Of a DNA stretch of 64,000 nucleotides, positions 21,224 to 33,387 are shown one piece after another (position 1 is the first letter of the stretch; every line of letters starts with the position of its first letter). Source of the stretch: Hygrophila difformis (taxonomy: Eukaryota; Streptophyta; Magnoliopsida; Lamiales; Acanthaceae); NCBI GenBank assembly GCA_030278955.1, contig JAOANR010000008.1:38510148-38574147 (forward strand), in the 5' to 3' direction. A program made the position numbers and the translations under genes. The notes under the pieces are model-generated. The model was not told the DNA's origin, did not search any database, and saw only the letters and a list, made by a program, of their open reading frames with translations.

Positions 21224-21868
21224 TATCAAGTAAAAATTACTGTAGCTAGGGTTTAACAACTAGAAATTGCCAAATCTATAATAAAATATTGTGGATTTAA
21301 AAAATTTCTTAAGGACACGAAGCGGAACATAATTAATAACTTCATTTTTTTTTTCATTTTCAAAGTGAAAAAAAAAAAATTACGTTGCTAAGCAACAAAA
21401 CCAAAAAAACAAAGGAAAAAGAAAAAAGATACAATTAATGCAATTAATTCCGATCCCTATACAAGTAATAAATTCAGCAGCCGCATGTGCATGTTTGTTT
21501 AAAATAAGTGAAAAACATTACAATGCAAGATATAGATGCATGTGGTGATTGATCAATATGGAATAACGAAACTTACAACTGACAAAAGTGCAAGCTTGGG
21601 GATTGATGATAATATGTAGGTGTGAATCTTTGTCTAGTTGTCCCTCGGTCTGTTTAGGGTGCATAATGACAATATTCTGCATGTTGTGAACTGAAATTAA
21701 ATGATGTGAAAATAGAATTATGTATTGGATTGAAAATTACATCATAAAACCATGTCCGGCAATCACCGTCGTGAATATCACAAAACTCATCCGAGACATC
21801 ACCATCGTATTGGGCCCTCACAAACACTTAATTACACAGACAAGGCAATTTGCATATAAAGACTATAT

Positions 21869-22328
21869 GGGCCCGTTTGGATTGGCTTTTAAAAAAAGCA
21901 GAAGCCAAAAGCAGAAGCAGAAGTGAAAGCCAAAAGCAGAAGCATGTAACTTTTGTGTTTGGATGGAATGTTTGAAAAGCAGCTTTTTTTCAAAAGTGTG
22001 TTTGGATATGTAAAAGTGAAAAGTGCTTTTGAAATGTGTAAATTACCAAAAAGGATAGGCTATTTATATATAATAGTATATATTTATAGTGTAATTAAAA
22101 TAAATTAATAGGGGCATTTATGACTCTGCACACATTACTAGGTGCTTTTGGCTTCTGCTTTTCGGAGAAGCACCCCTGGGCTGCTTCTCTCAGAAGCACT
22201 TTTGCAGCTTTTCGAGGTGCTTTTGCTTTTTCTAAAAAGCCAAAACAAACACTCTTTTTTCTTTAAAAGTGCTTTTGGCAGAAGCAAAAGCCAAAAGCAC
22301 TTGGTAAAAAGCCATTCCAAACGGGCTC
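21869..22328. mobile_element. MITE with gggcccgtttgg termini
   Basis: The ends gggcccgtttggattggc and gccattccaaacgggctc form inverted repeats, extended inward by reiterated agaagccaaaagcag and its complement. The element is 460 bp. Flanks share only tat, so the superfamily (Harbinger or hAT) is not settled. The open frames at 22138-22372 on both strands come from the internal repeats. Confidence 0.7.
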
Positions 22329-23935
22329 TATACCTGGTTGAGACCCTCAATTCAAACTTGGATGAATTTTAAAGGTAATTACATATGTATATGCCCCTAG
22401 CTTTGTGATCAACAGACCTTCAACACATATCCATGTAACTTGGACAAACTAACCCATATGTATAGATGTATGTATATATCACACTTGTCTACATCCAATA
22501 ACATTTGAACTCTAGCTAGGGTTTTTCTTCAATTCAATGGATAAAATATTTAACACATTTTAAAATATCACTATATATGATGTTAGCCATTGAATTTAAG
22601 ATCCATGTTGGATAAGTAAATTTGATATTGTCTCTTTCCAAGAAATTAAATGTGTTTTCCAAAAAGAATTTTGGAGATAAAAGATACTGTCGTTTGGAAG
22701 GAACGGATCCATTATCAGCTCTCTTCCAAACGGGGCCAGATATACAAACTAAATGTTTGTGATATTTCCCGAACAATAAATACAATAAGCTTTATTCCTA
22801 CTGATGATTTCCTTACAAATTAAAATACAGTATTTCTTTTATTCCTATTATTTTTAATTTTTCTTAAATTTTTTTGGAATATAAATTATTTTTGGGTGAC
22901 AGGGTTAGACTTATTGATCCAGTTCCATGACTTTAAATTTTATGGTTGAGATTCAAATCTCCATCAATCCCCTGCCTTTTATAATTTGTTACACTCGAGC
23001 ATCAATTTTAATCCAAAACAATATTTCAAATTTTTTCGTTCTTATTAAGCAAGCTTCAATTTTAATTAAATAGCTAGTAAAATGTACAATTTCTTTTTAG
23101 TTCCTACCAATTACTCGTACTAAGCAAGTTTTGATGTGACCTTATATTAGTATATGTAAGTAAAATCATACTTTCTTACCTTTAAATATGTGTGAATATA
23201 TATAATTAATTACTACCAATCTTGTGGTCCAAAGTGCTTCGCACAGCACTTTTTGATTATTTAAAGCGACAAAGAGTTGGTATATAGTATGAATAAATAG
23301 GGTCCAACCACTCCTCAATAGACACGTAATGAAAGGGACACCACAAAACCAACTAATGAATTATAAATTCCCCTTATCTACAAACAAAAAAATACTAATA
23401 TATCAAAACTTGGTAAAGAAATCAAGAAAAGACACCTATCATTTGCTCATACGAAATAAAACATTATTTGATGTCCACTTTAAGTAATTATTTCTTTATG
23501 AAATGATGAGTTTGTTGATAACATTAACAATCTATTTGTTTGCTTATGCATTTTTTTAAAATGCTTCATTTCTTAATCCACTCTTTTCATAACTATATAT
23601 TAAATAATTTAGCCTAATAATGGCAATAATTAGTGGCACTCTTGAGCAATAAACGTGCAAACTGCAATAAATTTAAAGTGATTTAAAACTTTAGCCAAAT
23701 TCTTTAATTTTCAAATTTTGGACTCTAAATGGTCAACGACATATACTATGAAAGTTTTTATTTTTTATTTTTAAATTTTTCTTATGCAAACCTAGAATTG
23801 AACATCCCTATACACTGTAAGAGTAATGACATTAGAAGTTATCACCTCAAAAGAATGAACAAATCAATAAATCCATTTTCTTCACTATCACTACAAGAAA
23901 AAAACGAATTCCCCACAACAAGAAAAAAGGCAAAT

Positions 23936-24262
23936 ACCGACCGAAAATGCGGTTGGGAACTCCCGGGGCACGGGTCGTTTTGACAGTTACCGACCGGCTT
24001 CCCGACCGCAGATGCCGGTCGGTAATGTCTTGGTCCGAATTTTTGGGCCGACCAAGCAGGGGTCTGGTCGGCGATGATCCCGACCGTATACCGACCGAAA
24101 TGTGGTCAGTAGCGTTACCGACCAAAATTCCCGACCCAATTGTTGGTCGACAACTCGGGCCCATGGACTGCGGGACCTCGGGATTACCGACCGCCGTGGA
24201 GTCGGTGCATCGGTCGGCAACCTCGCCGACCGACTTCCCGACCGCATATGCGGTCGGGAAAT
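23936..24262. repeat. CACTA 1 left subterminal repeats
   Basis: Many copies, in both orientations, of a short motif ccgaccg / cggtcgg, often paired as gaccgcatatgcggtcgg. Such subterminal arrays are where En/Spm transposases bind. The same motif recurs at the other end and in CACTA 2. Confidence 0.85.
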
Positions 24263-24582
24263 CCAAACTCTGCAGCAGCAGAACTGGTTTTGCCACAACC
24301 AGACCTGCCAAAAACCAAAATCAATACACATCCACAACATCCAAATTTCACAACATCCGATCCAATACATTATCAAATTCATCGAGAGATCAATACCAAA
24401 CTTCCAATCTGACAAATTTTGTATTTGAAACATAGATCATTCAAATTCATTTGTTCAAATCTTCACACAATAAGAAACATTCGATAAAGACATAGCTACT
24501 AGAATTCTAGTCCAACATGTCACAAGATAATGGAAACAAACAAGTCCACGTCCATCAAAGACCATAACTAAAATAAAAACAG

Positions 24583-26385
24583 TCAATGAACACCGAGGTC
24601 ACCTCCTCCTGAGCAGCCTCCAAGATCATCATCCCCGTCCCCGCTGGGTGGGGATCGAGGGCCCCGACGTCCTAACAATCTCTCCATCTGCTCCGCCATG
24701 GTCATCTGTGACTGGGCGAGACGCTCTATAGTCGCCGTGTATGCATCTAACTGGGCCTGCGTCGCAAACTGAGAAGTAGGCGGTGGAGGGGTGGAATCAA
24801 CAGCATCCCCAGGCCTGATCGACCTGGCAACGGAGCCTATGCCATAAATTGCCTTGCACCTGTCCGGGCCACCCGCTACGTCGAGGAAGACGCGATCAGG
24901 ATCCAAGCTACTGCCAATCTCAGGATCCTGGCTTAAGGTCTCAACAACGGCATTAAACTCGGCCTGTTTTATAAGTTTTAAAAAAAATTGTCAAACAACT
25001 TAGCATTGAAGAAAATATGGAATTTAATAAGGCATTTTCTTTCTGTACCTGAAGGTTCTATGACTTCTCGCGTACCCAATTGTTCTTTTGGTGTTTTCTT
25101 GTATGTGTGTGCTCATGAAGCTCATGCAAGTGGACAGGCCCTTCCTTTTCAGCCGACTGTATATAGTTAACAAAAAGGTAGTGATCCTAATGTGCGTCAT
25201 TAAATACTATATAATTTTATCAAATGGATTTGAACAGCATACCATATGATCAAGAGTGGCTCGAAATGTCTTTGATCCTGCAGTGTGTGTGGGGAGAGCA
25301 GGTGCATCCTCCTGACCGCGCCTTCTGTTCAGCTTTCCCCTCTTGCTCTTATCCTTGAATGCTTGGGAATCCCATATGCGCCTCCAGTTCTCTGCCACTA
25401 GTGCATCCCCCGGCATCGGTTTTTTCTTCGAGCGGATGTCCAAAGTGTAATCCTTGTATCTTTTTTTTTGCAATTTAGGTCAGTATACTTTCCAATATTA
25501 CAATAAAACACTATTGCTGTAATTAAAAACTCACCGTGCAATGTTTTTCTTCTCCCATTCCTTCCTCACAGCAAGGGCATGCTCGGGAGCCCAACGAGCA
25601 ACTTTCTGCAGATAATTGAAGAGAGCATTTGAATTACTAGTTTGAACAACATAATTGTACGTGCAAAGTAAGCATCATACCTGGAATTCTCCCAATAGAA
25701 CTCATTCGTTTCTTTAGTCACCTTACCCCAGCTGATCCCATTTATATCCGCTCGTCTGGGATATATGTCTGTAATCTTTCTCACGACAGAGTTCGTGAAG
25801 TCGATACTTCAAGACAATGCTCGCTCGTTAAATGACATAATTAAGATGAAGATTGGTGTTGTATAAAGAAAAAATTAAAAATATTTTGAACAACGTAATA
25901 TAACGTGGAATACTTACATCCCATCTGTGGCATTCGCGGCAACGAGCACCCTGTCCAGACCTTGCTCAGCTACGGGAGGAGGCACAGGTGGAACCGCTTG
26001 TGAAGACCCCGCCGATCCTAACAACAAATTCAGATCAAGTTTATCATAAAGGAACTGGAGCATATGTATTTAAAAACTTGTTAGTACCTGGAGTGCGTGG
26101 GGGTGGTGTCTCTGGAACAGCCGTATCATCAGCAATAGGTACTATAGGCTGCTCTTCCTGGCTGGCAGCTGCAACTGCAATTCAATATTATACAGATTTC
26201 ATTATTATAAAGTTAATTATTTTCAAACATGGAATGTTTTTACACGATAATAAACGTAATTTACAAATACCTGCCATACGTCGCTGATATGCCTCCCTCG
26301 CCCGCCGTATCCTAGCTACCTCTTCGGAAGGAGTAAGTCTCCGCTGTGGCGTGTTCGAATATGAGCCACCCCCGCATTCAGACAT
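24583..26385 (-). CDS. En/Spm-type second protein (TNPA-like / Transposase_24 family), CACTA 1
   Basis: Exon-like open blocks on the minus strand run from MSECGGGSYSNTPQRR (ATG about 26385) through 25784-25566 (ITDIYPRRADINGISWGKV...EFYWE) and 25473-25207 (RSKKKPMPGDALVAENWRRIW) to 24906-24583. The last block includes QAQLDAYTATIERLAQ...EQMERLLGRRGPRSP and a Gly/Asp-rich end. The blocks are separated by short AT-rich stretches that look like introns; I did not fix every splice site. The family is that of plant En/Spm accessory transposases, thought to bind subterminal repeats in the nucleus. It starts about 100 bp after the TNP2 stop on the same strand, as in En/Spm, where alternative splicing yields both proteins. 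CACTA 2 has the same blocks (37137-38970). Confidence 0.75.
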
Positions 26386-26486
26386 CTGTATAAGGGACAA
26401 TTTTATTCCAATATAAGCTTTAGATCGTCATTAAAACATACAAAGCGTAAGAGTTGGTATGGTATTTAAGAAGTTTATCACATTTT

Positions 26487-29400
26487 TCAAATTTCGAAAT
26501 CCTCATCCGAAGTCTCCTGTGACGGATCATCCGGATCTGTGTCATCTAAATCATCAGTGTCACTGGAGGAATCAGAGTGAACTACCTCGTCATCCCGCTG
26601 AAGGTCTACATATTGGACCACAGTATCTGTTAGCCGCTCTCTTGCAGACGTGAAAGTCGTGGTTTCGGTACCATGATGTTCTGCAGCGTCGTCCTGAAAT
26701 GCTTCCGGTTCTTCCCCAGGTCGAACGGTTATTACACCCATCGGTTTCACTTTACATACGGCCAACCATTCATTCCTTCCCGCAGCTGGCCTCATAGTTG
26801 GGAACGAAGCAGAACAAACTTGTTCTGCCTGGTATGCAAATATAAAAGGATCGTATATAGGCAATGACTTTGAGCGGTTAATCTCGACAAGCTTGTACTT
26901 CTCATGGGTCCGTGTTCCAATTCCTTCACGGGGGTCAAACCATCTACATTTGAAGAATGTAGTTTGCTTCATAGGTAGCGCCTGGTACTCTATGACAATA
27001 ATCTCTTCGATTATGCCATAGTAGTCTCCAGACGTGCTCGAAATGCAAACACCACTGTTGTAGGTCGATCTATGTTTGCCGTGCGATTCTGTGTGAAATT
27101 TCATTCCATTTATAAAGTACATTGAATATGAAATACCAATAGGAAGTGGCCCTTGTGCTATGTGAGTCAAACATGGATTTTCGGGTAGATTTTGTGTCAT
27201 ATATGTCTCCAACCATCTCGGAAAGTCGTCCGAGATCGCACATTGAATATCTGCCTCACTTATCATCGGTCGTTCCTTATGCAGCTGCTCCTCAAATGTC
27301 CTATTATTACCATTACGAGCATTATTATCAGATAGCATGGAAGTTACTAGATTTGTATAATGATTAAGGAATTTACCAAACAAATTCAGTACTTACGTGA
27401 GATAAGGTTCGATCTCATTGCAATTTAAGATGAGGTAATTGTGAATGGCTTTCAACTCTTGTTCAGACAATCGCCTCTTCTTGGGATGACCTTGGGCACG
27501 CCCCGGGTATTTGAATACACTTGGAAGGCGATCGTCGTAGTGTATTGAGCCTCCATCATCGTTCCTTGGCACATTCCTTTCCCTTGTGAATACATGCTTC
27601 TCAAAGTAATGAGAGCAAAAAATTGAGGCTTCGCGAACCATGTATGTATTGCAGACACTACCTTCAACATGTGCCTTGTTGCGCACAGTTCGCTTGAGTC
27701 GATTGAGATATCTACAGAATATTGAATCAATTTTTTATATTAAACGACTGTATTTACACAAGAATTGAAATATTTAAAGTACAAGCAAATTATTGTTATA
27801 CCTTTCATACGGCTACATCCATCTGAATTGAACGGGACCGGCAAGGCTAGCTTCATAAGGGAGGTGGATAGGTAGATGTTCCATACAATCGAAGAATGAG
27901 GGGGGGAAGATCGTCTCCAACTTACACAGTACTACTGGAATATCTATGGCCAGTCTATCTATATCTGCCTCTTTCAGCGTCTTCGCAGTTAGTGCCAAAA
28001 ACATATTGCTCAACTCTGTTATTGGTTCCCATACACTCTTAGGAAGTAGCTCCCGCCATCCAATTGATAGTAGTCGTTGCATGAAAAATATGGCAGTCAT
28101 GACTTTTCATGCCAAACAATCGATGTTTATTCATGTCTACGCATCTACCAAGGTTGGATACATAACCATCAGGAAATTTTAAACCTGCGACCCATTTCAG
28201 AAACACATCCCGCTTGTCTTTGTCCATTGTATACACTGCCCTTGGATATTTCCCTGTGCGAGGGTCCCTATGCAATTCAGGCCTGTTGCATAAGGTCACA
28301 ATGTCCTCACGTGCCTTCGCATTGTCCTTACTCTTCCCCTGAACATCCATAACTGTATTGAACACATTTTCAAACACATTCTTCTCAATGTGCATGACGT
28401 CCAAGTTGTGTCGAACCAAATTCGTCTTCCAATATGGTAGATCCCAGAATATACTCTTCTTTTTCCATCCACATGTCTTGCTTTGTATTATATTCACTTC
28501 CTCGCCTCCCAATTCATATACACGTCGAAGGCCATGCCTTTCTATATCCGCAAAGACTTCTTCACCACTCTTAAAACTAGGTGGCGATCTATGCTCCTCC
28601 CGATCCTTCACGAATTTGGACTTATCAACTCTGAAAGGATGATTGGAGGGGAGAAACCTCCTGTGCACATCAAACCACGACTGTTTCCCACCCTCTTTAA
28701 GCCGTATAGATTCTGTTTCTTCCATACATACTGGGCATGCAGTTTTCCCATAGGTGCTCCAACCCGACAACATAGCATATGCCGGAAAATCCCCAATTGT
28801 CCACATCAAGGCTGCCTTCATCTGAAAATTCTGTTTAGAAGAGGTGACGTATGTAGTGATCCCAACGTCCCACAACTCTAAGAGCTCGTCGATTAAGGGC
28901 TGTAAATAAACATTAATCCTATGCTTTGGGCTAGATTTCCCTGGTATTAAGCATGTTAGGAACATGTATTCATCCTTCATACACTTAGCAGGAGGGAGGT
29001 TGTAAGGAGTTAAAATGACTGGACAGCATGAGTATTGAGATCCCGATTGACCAAACGGTTGAAAACCATCCGTGCATAAGCCTAATCTCACATTCCGATC
29101 CTCCATACTAAATTCTGGATGTATGGTATCAAAGTGCTTCCATGCCTTTGAGTCACACGGGTGGCACATCTCCCCAGAAGTCCTATGATGATGTCCTACA
29201 TGCCACGTCATATGCTTCGCCGTCGCCTCCGATGCATACAGTCTCTTCAATCTGTTTTTAAGTGGGAAATAGAACATGTATTTCCGTCCAATCCTTGAAT
29301 TCAAATTTGATTCTCTATAGCGAGGCTCGTCACACAACTTATATTTATCTAAGGCCGAATCATCGCGCCAGAATAACATACACCCTTTTTCACAACAATC

Positions 29401-30060
29401 AATTTTCTGAATAGGCAGTCCTAATCCCTCAAGTAGTTTTTTCGCCTCGTAAAAATTCTTAACCATAGCGTTATCCTCGGGGAGTGTATCAAGAATTAGT
29501 TGACACAAAGTATCGAAACACCTCTCCGATAAGTTGTGTTCGGCCTTAATATTCATTAACCTAGCAATAGTGGACAGAAGGGTCATTTTCTTGCATCCAG
29601 GCCACAAATCTTTGTCTGCCACCTCCAACATTCGAAAGAACAACTTCTCTTGTGGATTAGGCTCCTCGGGTGGCCTAGGTTCATCACTATCTTCAGTTGG
29701 TATTGTGTCGGGACCACCAATTCCCATTCCATCGCACACCATTTGTATGTAGTCATCATCACGTGCCGACACTGATGCGGGCGCCGTAGCATCGGTATCG
29801 TAATAGCGACTAAATTGGTGTGGCTCTCCGTGACACGTCCATATTTCGTAGTTAGGAACAAAGCCATCACGATATAGATGATATGTGATGTCATCATCAG
29901 ATAGATAACATTTATTCCTACATCTACTACACGGACACCTAAGTCTTCCCTGTGCTCTATCCACGTTTGGGTTTTGATGAGACATCTGTATAAATAATTT
30001 CACCCCATTTTTAAATCTCACCCCATCTACGTCAGGAGCAGTAATCCAACTTCGGTCCAT
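26487..30060 (-). pseudogene. TNP2-type transposase gene, CACTA 1 (frameshift and stop)
   Basis: Catalytic transposase of the CACTA superfamily. Exon 1 (30060 to about 28080) starts MDRSW and has the N-terminal transposase-associated domain with Cys-rich RCPCSRCRNKC near residues 38-50, then the TNP2 core (KLCDEPRYRE, CHPCDSKAWKHFD, LGLCTDGFQPFG, WSTYGKTACPVC, NLDVMHIEKNVFENV). Near 28080 the frame shifts by one base before FMQRLLSIGWRELLP, and WM is followed by TAG (about 27815) where a Tyr codon is expected. An intron with GT-AG ends follows (27712-27801), then KRTVRNKAHVEGS. A second intron begins gtaagt near 27393. The final exon (27320-26487) carries the DUF4216-type domain (FFKCRWFDP) and an acidic C-terminus. 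Confidence 0.85.
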
Positions 30061-31029
30061 ACCTAATACATTTTAAATTCAACTTGGATATTATTAATCA
30101 AACGAATGCTATCACCAAATCCTAACGGCTAAATTTGCATCTTGAGGTTGTGTATAGACGATTGATAATCAATTTCTAATTGAAACACATTATGAAACAT
30201 CTGTTGTTGGGATTTATTTTGATTGTAATTTGTCATCTTATTTGATAATCTTTTACAATAAACTATTATAATCTATTAAGAATTAATAACGATATTGGTG
30301 AAAGCTTTGAAAAACAATCTTAAGAATTATGAATTAAGAATTAAAAATGATATTATATTGATTTCCAAATTAAAGTAGTGGCCATGTAGCAATCTATAGG
30401 AAGAAATCTATAGGAAATCAACATAACACTAGAGCCATTTTATTCAATTCCCAATGGACATGGCCATGTAGCAATCGAAAATTGAAGAACTATAATAACA
30501 GACTTTCACAAACTCAAACCAACAATCTAATCGACAACATCAATTCCAAATTCAAAAGGAAATAGACAATGGCACGCACACATAACATTTTCAAAACACT
30601 CAACGGCCAACCAACACGAACATTTGGAAATGCCATAACTTTCTCAAATCAACTCCAAATTCAACATATCATATATGGATAATCATCTACTCGACGATAG
30701 GATTCTATAGCTCAGTCCGTAATTCTAACAATCCAAATATTTTCAACCCAAAACGCCAAAACAGCCGGCTGCCCCAACTTTTCCAATCTATTTTTTTTTC
30801 TTTTAATGATTTTGCTAACTAGAGAACACGATTACGAGCTTAATAGATCAAAGTAATCAAATGCATTTCCTAAGACCATCAAAAATCAAATGGAGTAGAT
30901 AAAACACAATCCACAATCCAAACTTCAAATATCATTATCACCTAAAAAATACAAACACAATGCCACAATTGGAAAAAAATAATCAACATTCGAATGGAAT
31001 TTTAGAGCAAAAAAGAAGTGAATCGAATA

Positions 31030-31420
31030 CCTCGATTGTGCACTCGAATGGGAAGGGCGGCCGGTGGTGGTGGGACTGCCGGGAGGCAGAAATGGGGAGG
31101 GCAGCGGCTGCGCGGGCGGGCGGCAGCGGCTGGGCGGGCGGAAGCTTCGGGCGTGGGCTGCGCTCGGCTGCGTTCAGGCGGCGTCAACGGGATGCGACGG
31201 TTGCAGCGGCCGGGGAGTGGGGCGGCTCGGCGGTTGCAGCGCTCTCTCTCTTCCGTCGAAGCCTCGACGCTTGCGAGCTCCACGTCGGCGCTCGAATGGC
31301 GGATGGTCGGCGGCGGCGGCGGTCGGCGTTGTGAGGTCGGCGACGAGAACGGTGAAAGTTTGGAGTGAAATTCGGGTGTAAAAATGGTGGAGTCGCGGGG
31401 AATGAGATTTCAGTGAATTG
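31030..31420 (-). promoter_or_regulatory. GC-rich, CpG-dense leader region, CACTA 1
   Basis: About 390 bp of gcggcgg-type sequence lies between the subterminal repeats and the TNP2 start. It stands out in AT-rich surroundings. It gives long open frames in several registers (for example 31018-31368), which are composition artefacts. The position matches the GC-rich first exon or control region of maize Spm. CACTA 2 has an equivalent block (42600-43080). Confidence 0.6.
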
Positions 31421-31436
31421 GGGGTGAAAATATACG

Positions 31437-31925
31437 ACCTAGGTTACCGACCGGCTTTTCGGTCGGTAACCCGGTCGGTATTACCGACCGTAGCTGCAGC
31501 GGACGGTAAACCGGTCGTTTCTGATTCGGGTCCCCACCCAACGGCTACATTTTGCCGACCGACGTGTGCGGTTGGTAAGCCGGTCGGTAAATCCGACCCG
31601 CACAACGTCGGTCGGCAAATGCGGTCGGTATATCCCAATTTTCTTGTAGTGCCCGACCGAAAAATGCGGTCGGAAACCCTCTTTTACGGGTCGTTTCGGC
31701 CTTTACCGACCGAATTACCGACCGCACAAGTCGGTCGGTAATCTGCTGGTATGGAATTTTCCGCCGACCAAAAAATTTTGTCGTCGGGACCCTACCGACC
31801 GCGTTGCCGACCACACGTGAGTCGGTAAAATTACCGACCGCACGTGCGGTCGGTACTATCTAGTCCCATAATGTCCCGGAGAAGTTTACCAACCGAATTA
31901 CCGACCGCAATTTGCGGTCGGTAAT
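31437..31925. repeat. CACTA 1 right subterminal repeats, inner cluster
   Basis: Dense ccgaccg / cggtcgg motifs in both orientations, like those at 23936-24262. A second, outer cluster follows at about 32470-32800, next to the terminal inverted repeat. Confidence 0.85.
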
Positions 31926-32469
31926 CCTCTTTCATAAAAAAAAATGTGGTCAGGGGGGCTCGAACCCAGTACCTCACATTAACTAACCTCAACACTAACA
32001 AGCTTGGCAAGCTCCATACACAATCAATCACAATGCGCCATGTGTCATATATAGTATACCTTCCCAAATATGTTGTGAATGATTTTGCTGAAGAGAGGGC
32101 TCGAACTCGGGTCACCCTCCTTATTCCCTCGCGCGTGTGCCATTAGTATAGCCCATATTTCATGTCATTGTATGGATTGTATTATATATAACCTATATAA
32201 ACATATATATACATATAAATGTCTAAATTAATTATAAACTAAATTAAAATATAAAATAAAAAATAAAATTATAGTAATTAAATAAAATAATAAAATAAAA
32301 TATAAAATGAATAAATTAATTAAAAGAAAATTTTAATTAAAAATTAAAATAAATAATTATAAAAAGCTACTTAATTATTTTGATAAAAAAAATTAAAAAT
32401 TAAATTATATTCAAAAAAATTCAATAAAACAAACAATATAGAAAATTCAAAAATAAAATAATGGGGAAA
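31926..32469. other. Non-coding interior of CACTA 1, AT-rich low complexity
   Basis: Separates two subterminal clusters. It begins with two B-box-like ggctcgaac motifs (about 31957 and 32099) but no cloverleaf. From about 32160 to 32460 it becomes almost pure A/T, with reiterated aaataaaat. No gene is seen. Confidence 0.6.
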
Positions 32470-32800
32470 ACCTTTAGCGACCCCAAATTTTGGTCGATAA
32501 TTCGGTCGGTAACTGTGGCGACAGAATTTTTGGTCGGTAAGTCAGTCGCTAAATTGTATTTTTCATAAAAAAACTAATCAAAATTTAAAAAAAATTGGAA
32601 AAAAACTTCCGACCGCAATTGCGGTCGGTAATTCGGTCGGTAATACCGACCAACGTTGTTGCGGTCGGTAATACAGTCGGCAAAGAACCACCTAATGCAA
32701 AACGCGGCAAAATTTCCGACCGCGGATTGCGGTCGGTGATGCGGTCGGAAATGCCGACCGCATCCTGTCGGTCGGGAAGGCCGGTCGGGAATCCCACAAT
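32470..32800. repeat. CACTA 1 right subterminal repeats, outer cluster
   Basis: Repeated ccgaccgcaattgcggtcgg-type motifs adjoin the right terminal inverted repeat (32801-32811). They would serve as transposase-binding sites together with the inner cluster. Confidence 0.85.
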
Positions 32801-33071
32801 TTCTTGTAGTGTATATATATAAATAGTTTTTAGTTTTAAGTTGCAAAAATTTTATTGGTGAATTAAAAAATTTGATCTCCAACGAATTTAAATTCACAAT
32901 CGACACTCGTCATAATAAAAAATTAATAACTCGGTACTTAAGAAAAAAGTTTATTTGTAATTAATAAGATGTATAACATAATGCATACTTAAATGACCAT
33001 ACGATCTTCTTTATTTTCCGAATGAACGAAACTGCAATAGTAACAAAACATTTGAAAAGGCAACCGACATT

Positions 33072-33387
33072 GGCCCTGTTCTCTAGGCATTAAATAAGTT
33101 GTCCTAATATGAATTTTATAAGATCTGGTTTGATCTGATCTGAATTTGTCTGGTCTGATCTCAATATTTCTGGTCTGATCTGAATTGGTCTGGTCTAATA
33201 TGGTCTGATCTAATCTTATCTTAATTATATTTTTATAATGATTTGATTTGATCTGATCTGGTCTGGTCTGAATGGGTTTGGTCTGATCTTATATAATCTG
33301 GTTTGATTTTTTTATGTGATCTGGTCTGATCTGATTTTAATAAAAATATGTAACAAGTCCTGGAAATAAGTGCTAGAGAACGGGTCC
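33072..33387. mobile_element. MITE with internal TCTGATCTGG minisatellite
   Basis: The ends ggccctgttctctaggcatt and the complement of agtgctagagaacgggtcc form imperfect inverted repeats of about 24 bp. The middle (about 33118-33345) is built of degenerate tatctgatctggtctgaat-type units of 10-17 bp. It is 316 bp and non-coding. No clear target duplication was found, so the superfamily is open. Confidence 0.6.

Larger units (their letters stand above)
19904..23888. other. Intergenic AT-rich DNA with two MITEs
   Basis: No gene is recognised in these 4 kb. The stretch holds the Stowaway-like element (20978-21223), the gggcccgtttgg element (21869-22328) and a short (GA)n run near 20558-20573. 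The rest is AT-rich with short chance open frames only. The last three bases (tat) are the left target duplication of CACTA element 1. Confidence 0.6.
23889..32811 (-). mobile_element. CACTA (En/Spm) transposon 1, near-complete
   Basis: The ends are cactacaagaaa and ttcttgtagtg, flanked by the 3 bp duplication tat (23886-23888 and 32812-32814), all typical of CACTA. The element is 8.92 kb and carries a TNP2-type transposase gene and a second En/Spm-type gene, both on the minus strand. It also has a GC-rich leader and subterminal repeats at both ends. The transposase has a frameshift and a stop, so it is probably not autonomous as sequenced. Confidence 0.95.

Noticed and set aside
31018..31381. 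Long Gly/Arg-rich and Pro-rich frames in the GC-rich block of CACTA 1
   Set aside because: Open in several registers on both strands, as expected from GC-rich composition without stops.
31950..32120. B-box-like ggctcgaac motifs suggesting tRNA genes
   Set aside because: No A box at the right spacing and no cloverleaf; only two short matches inside CACTA 1.
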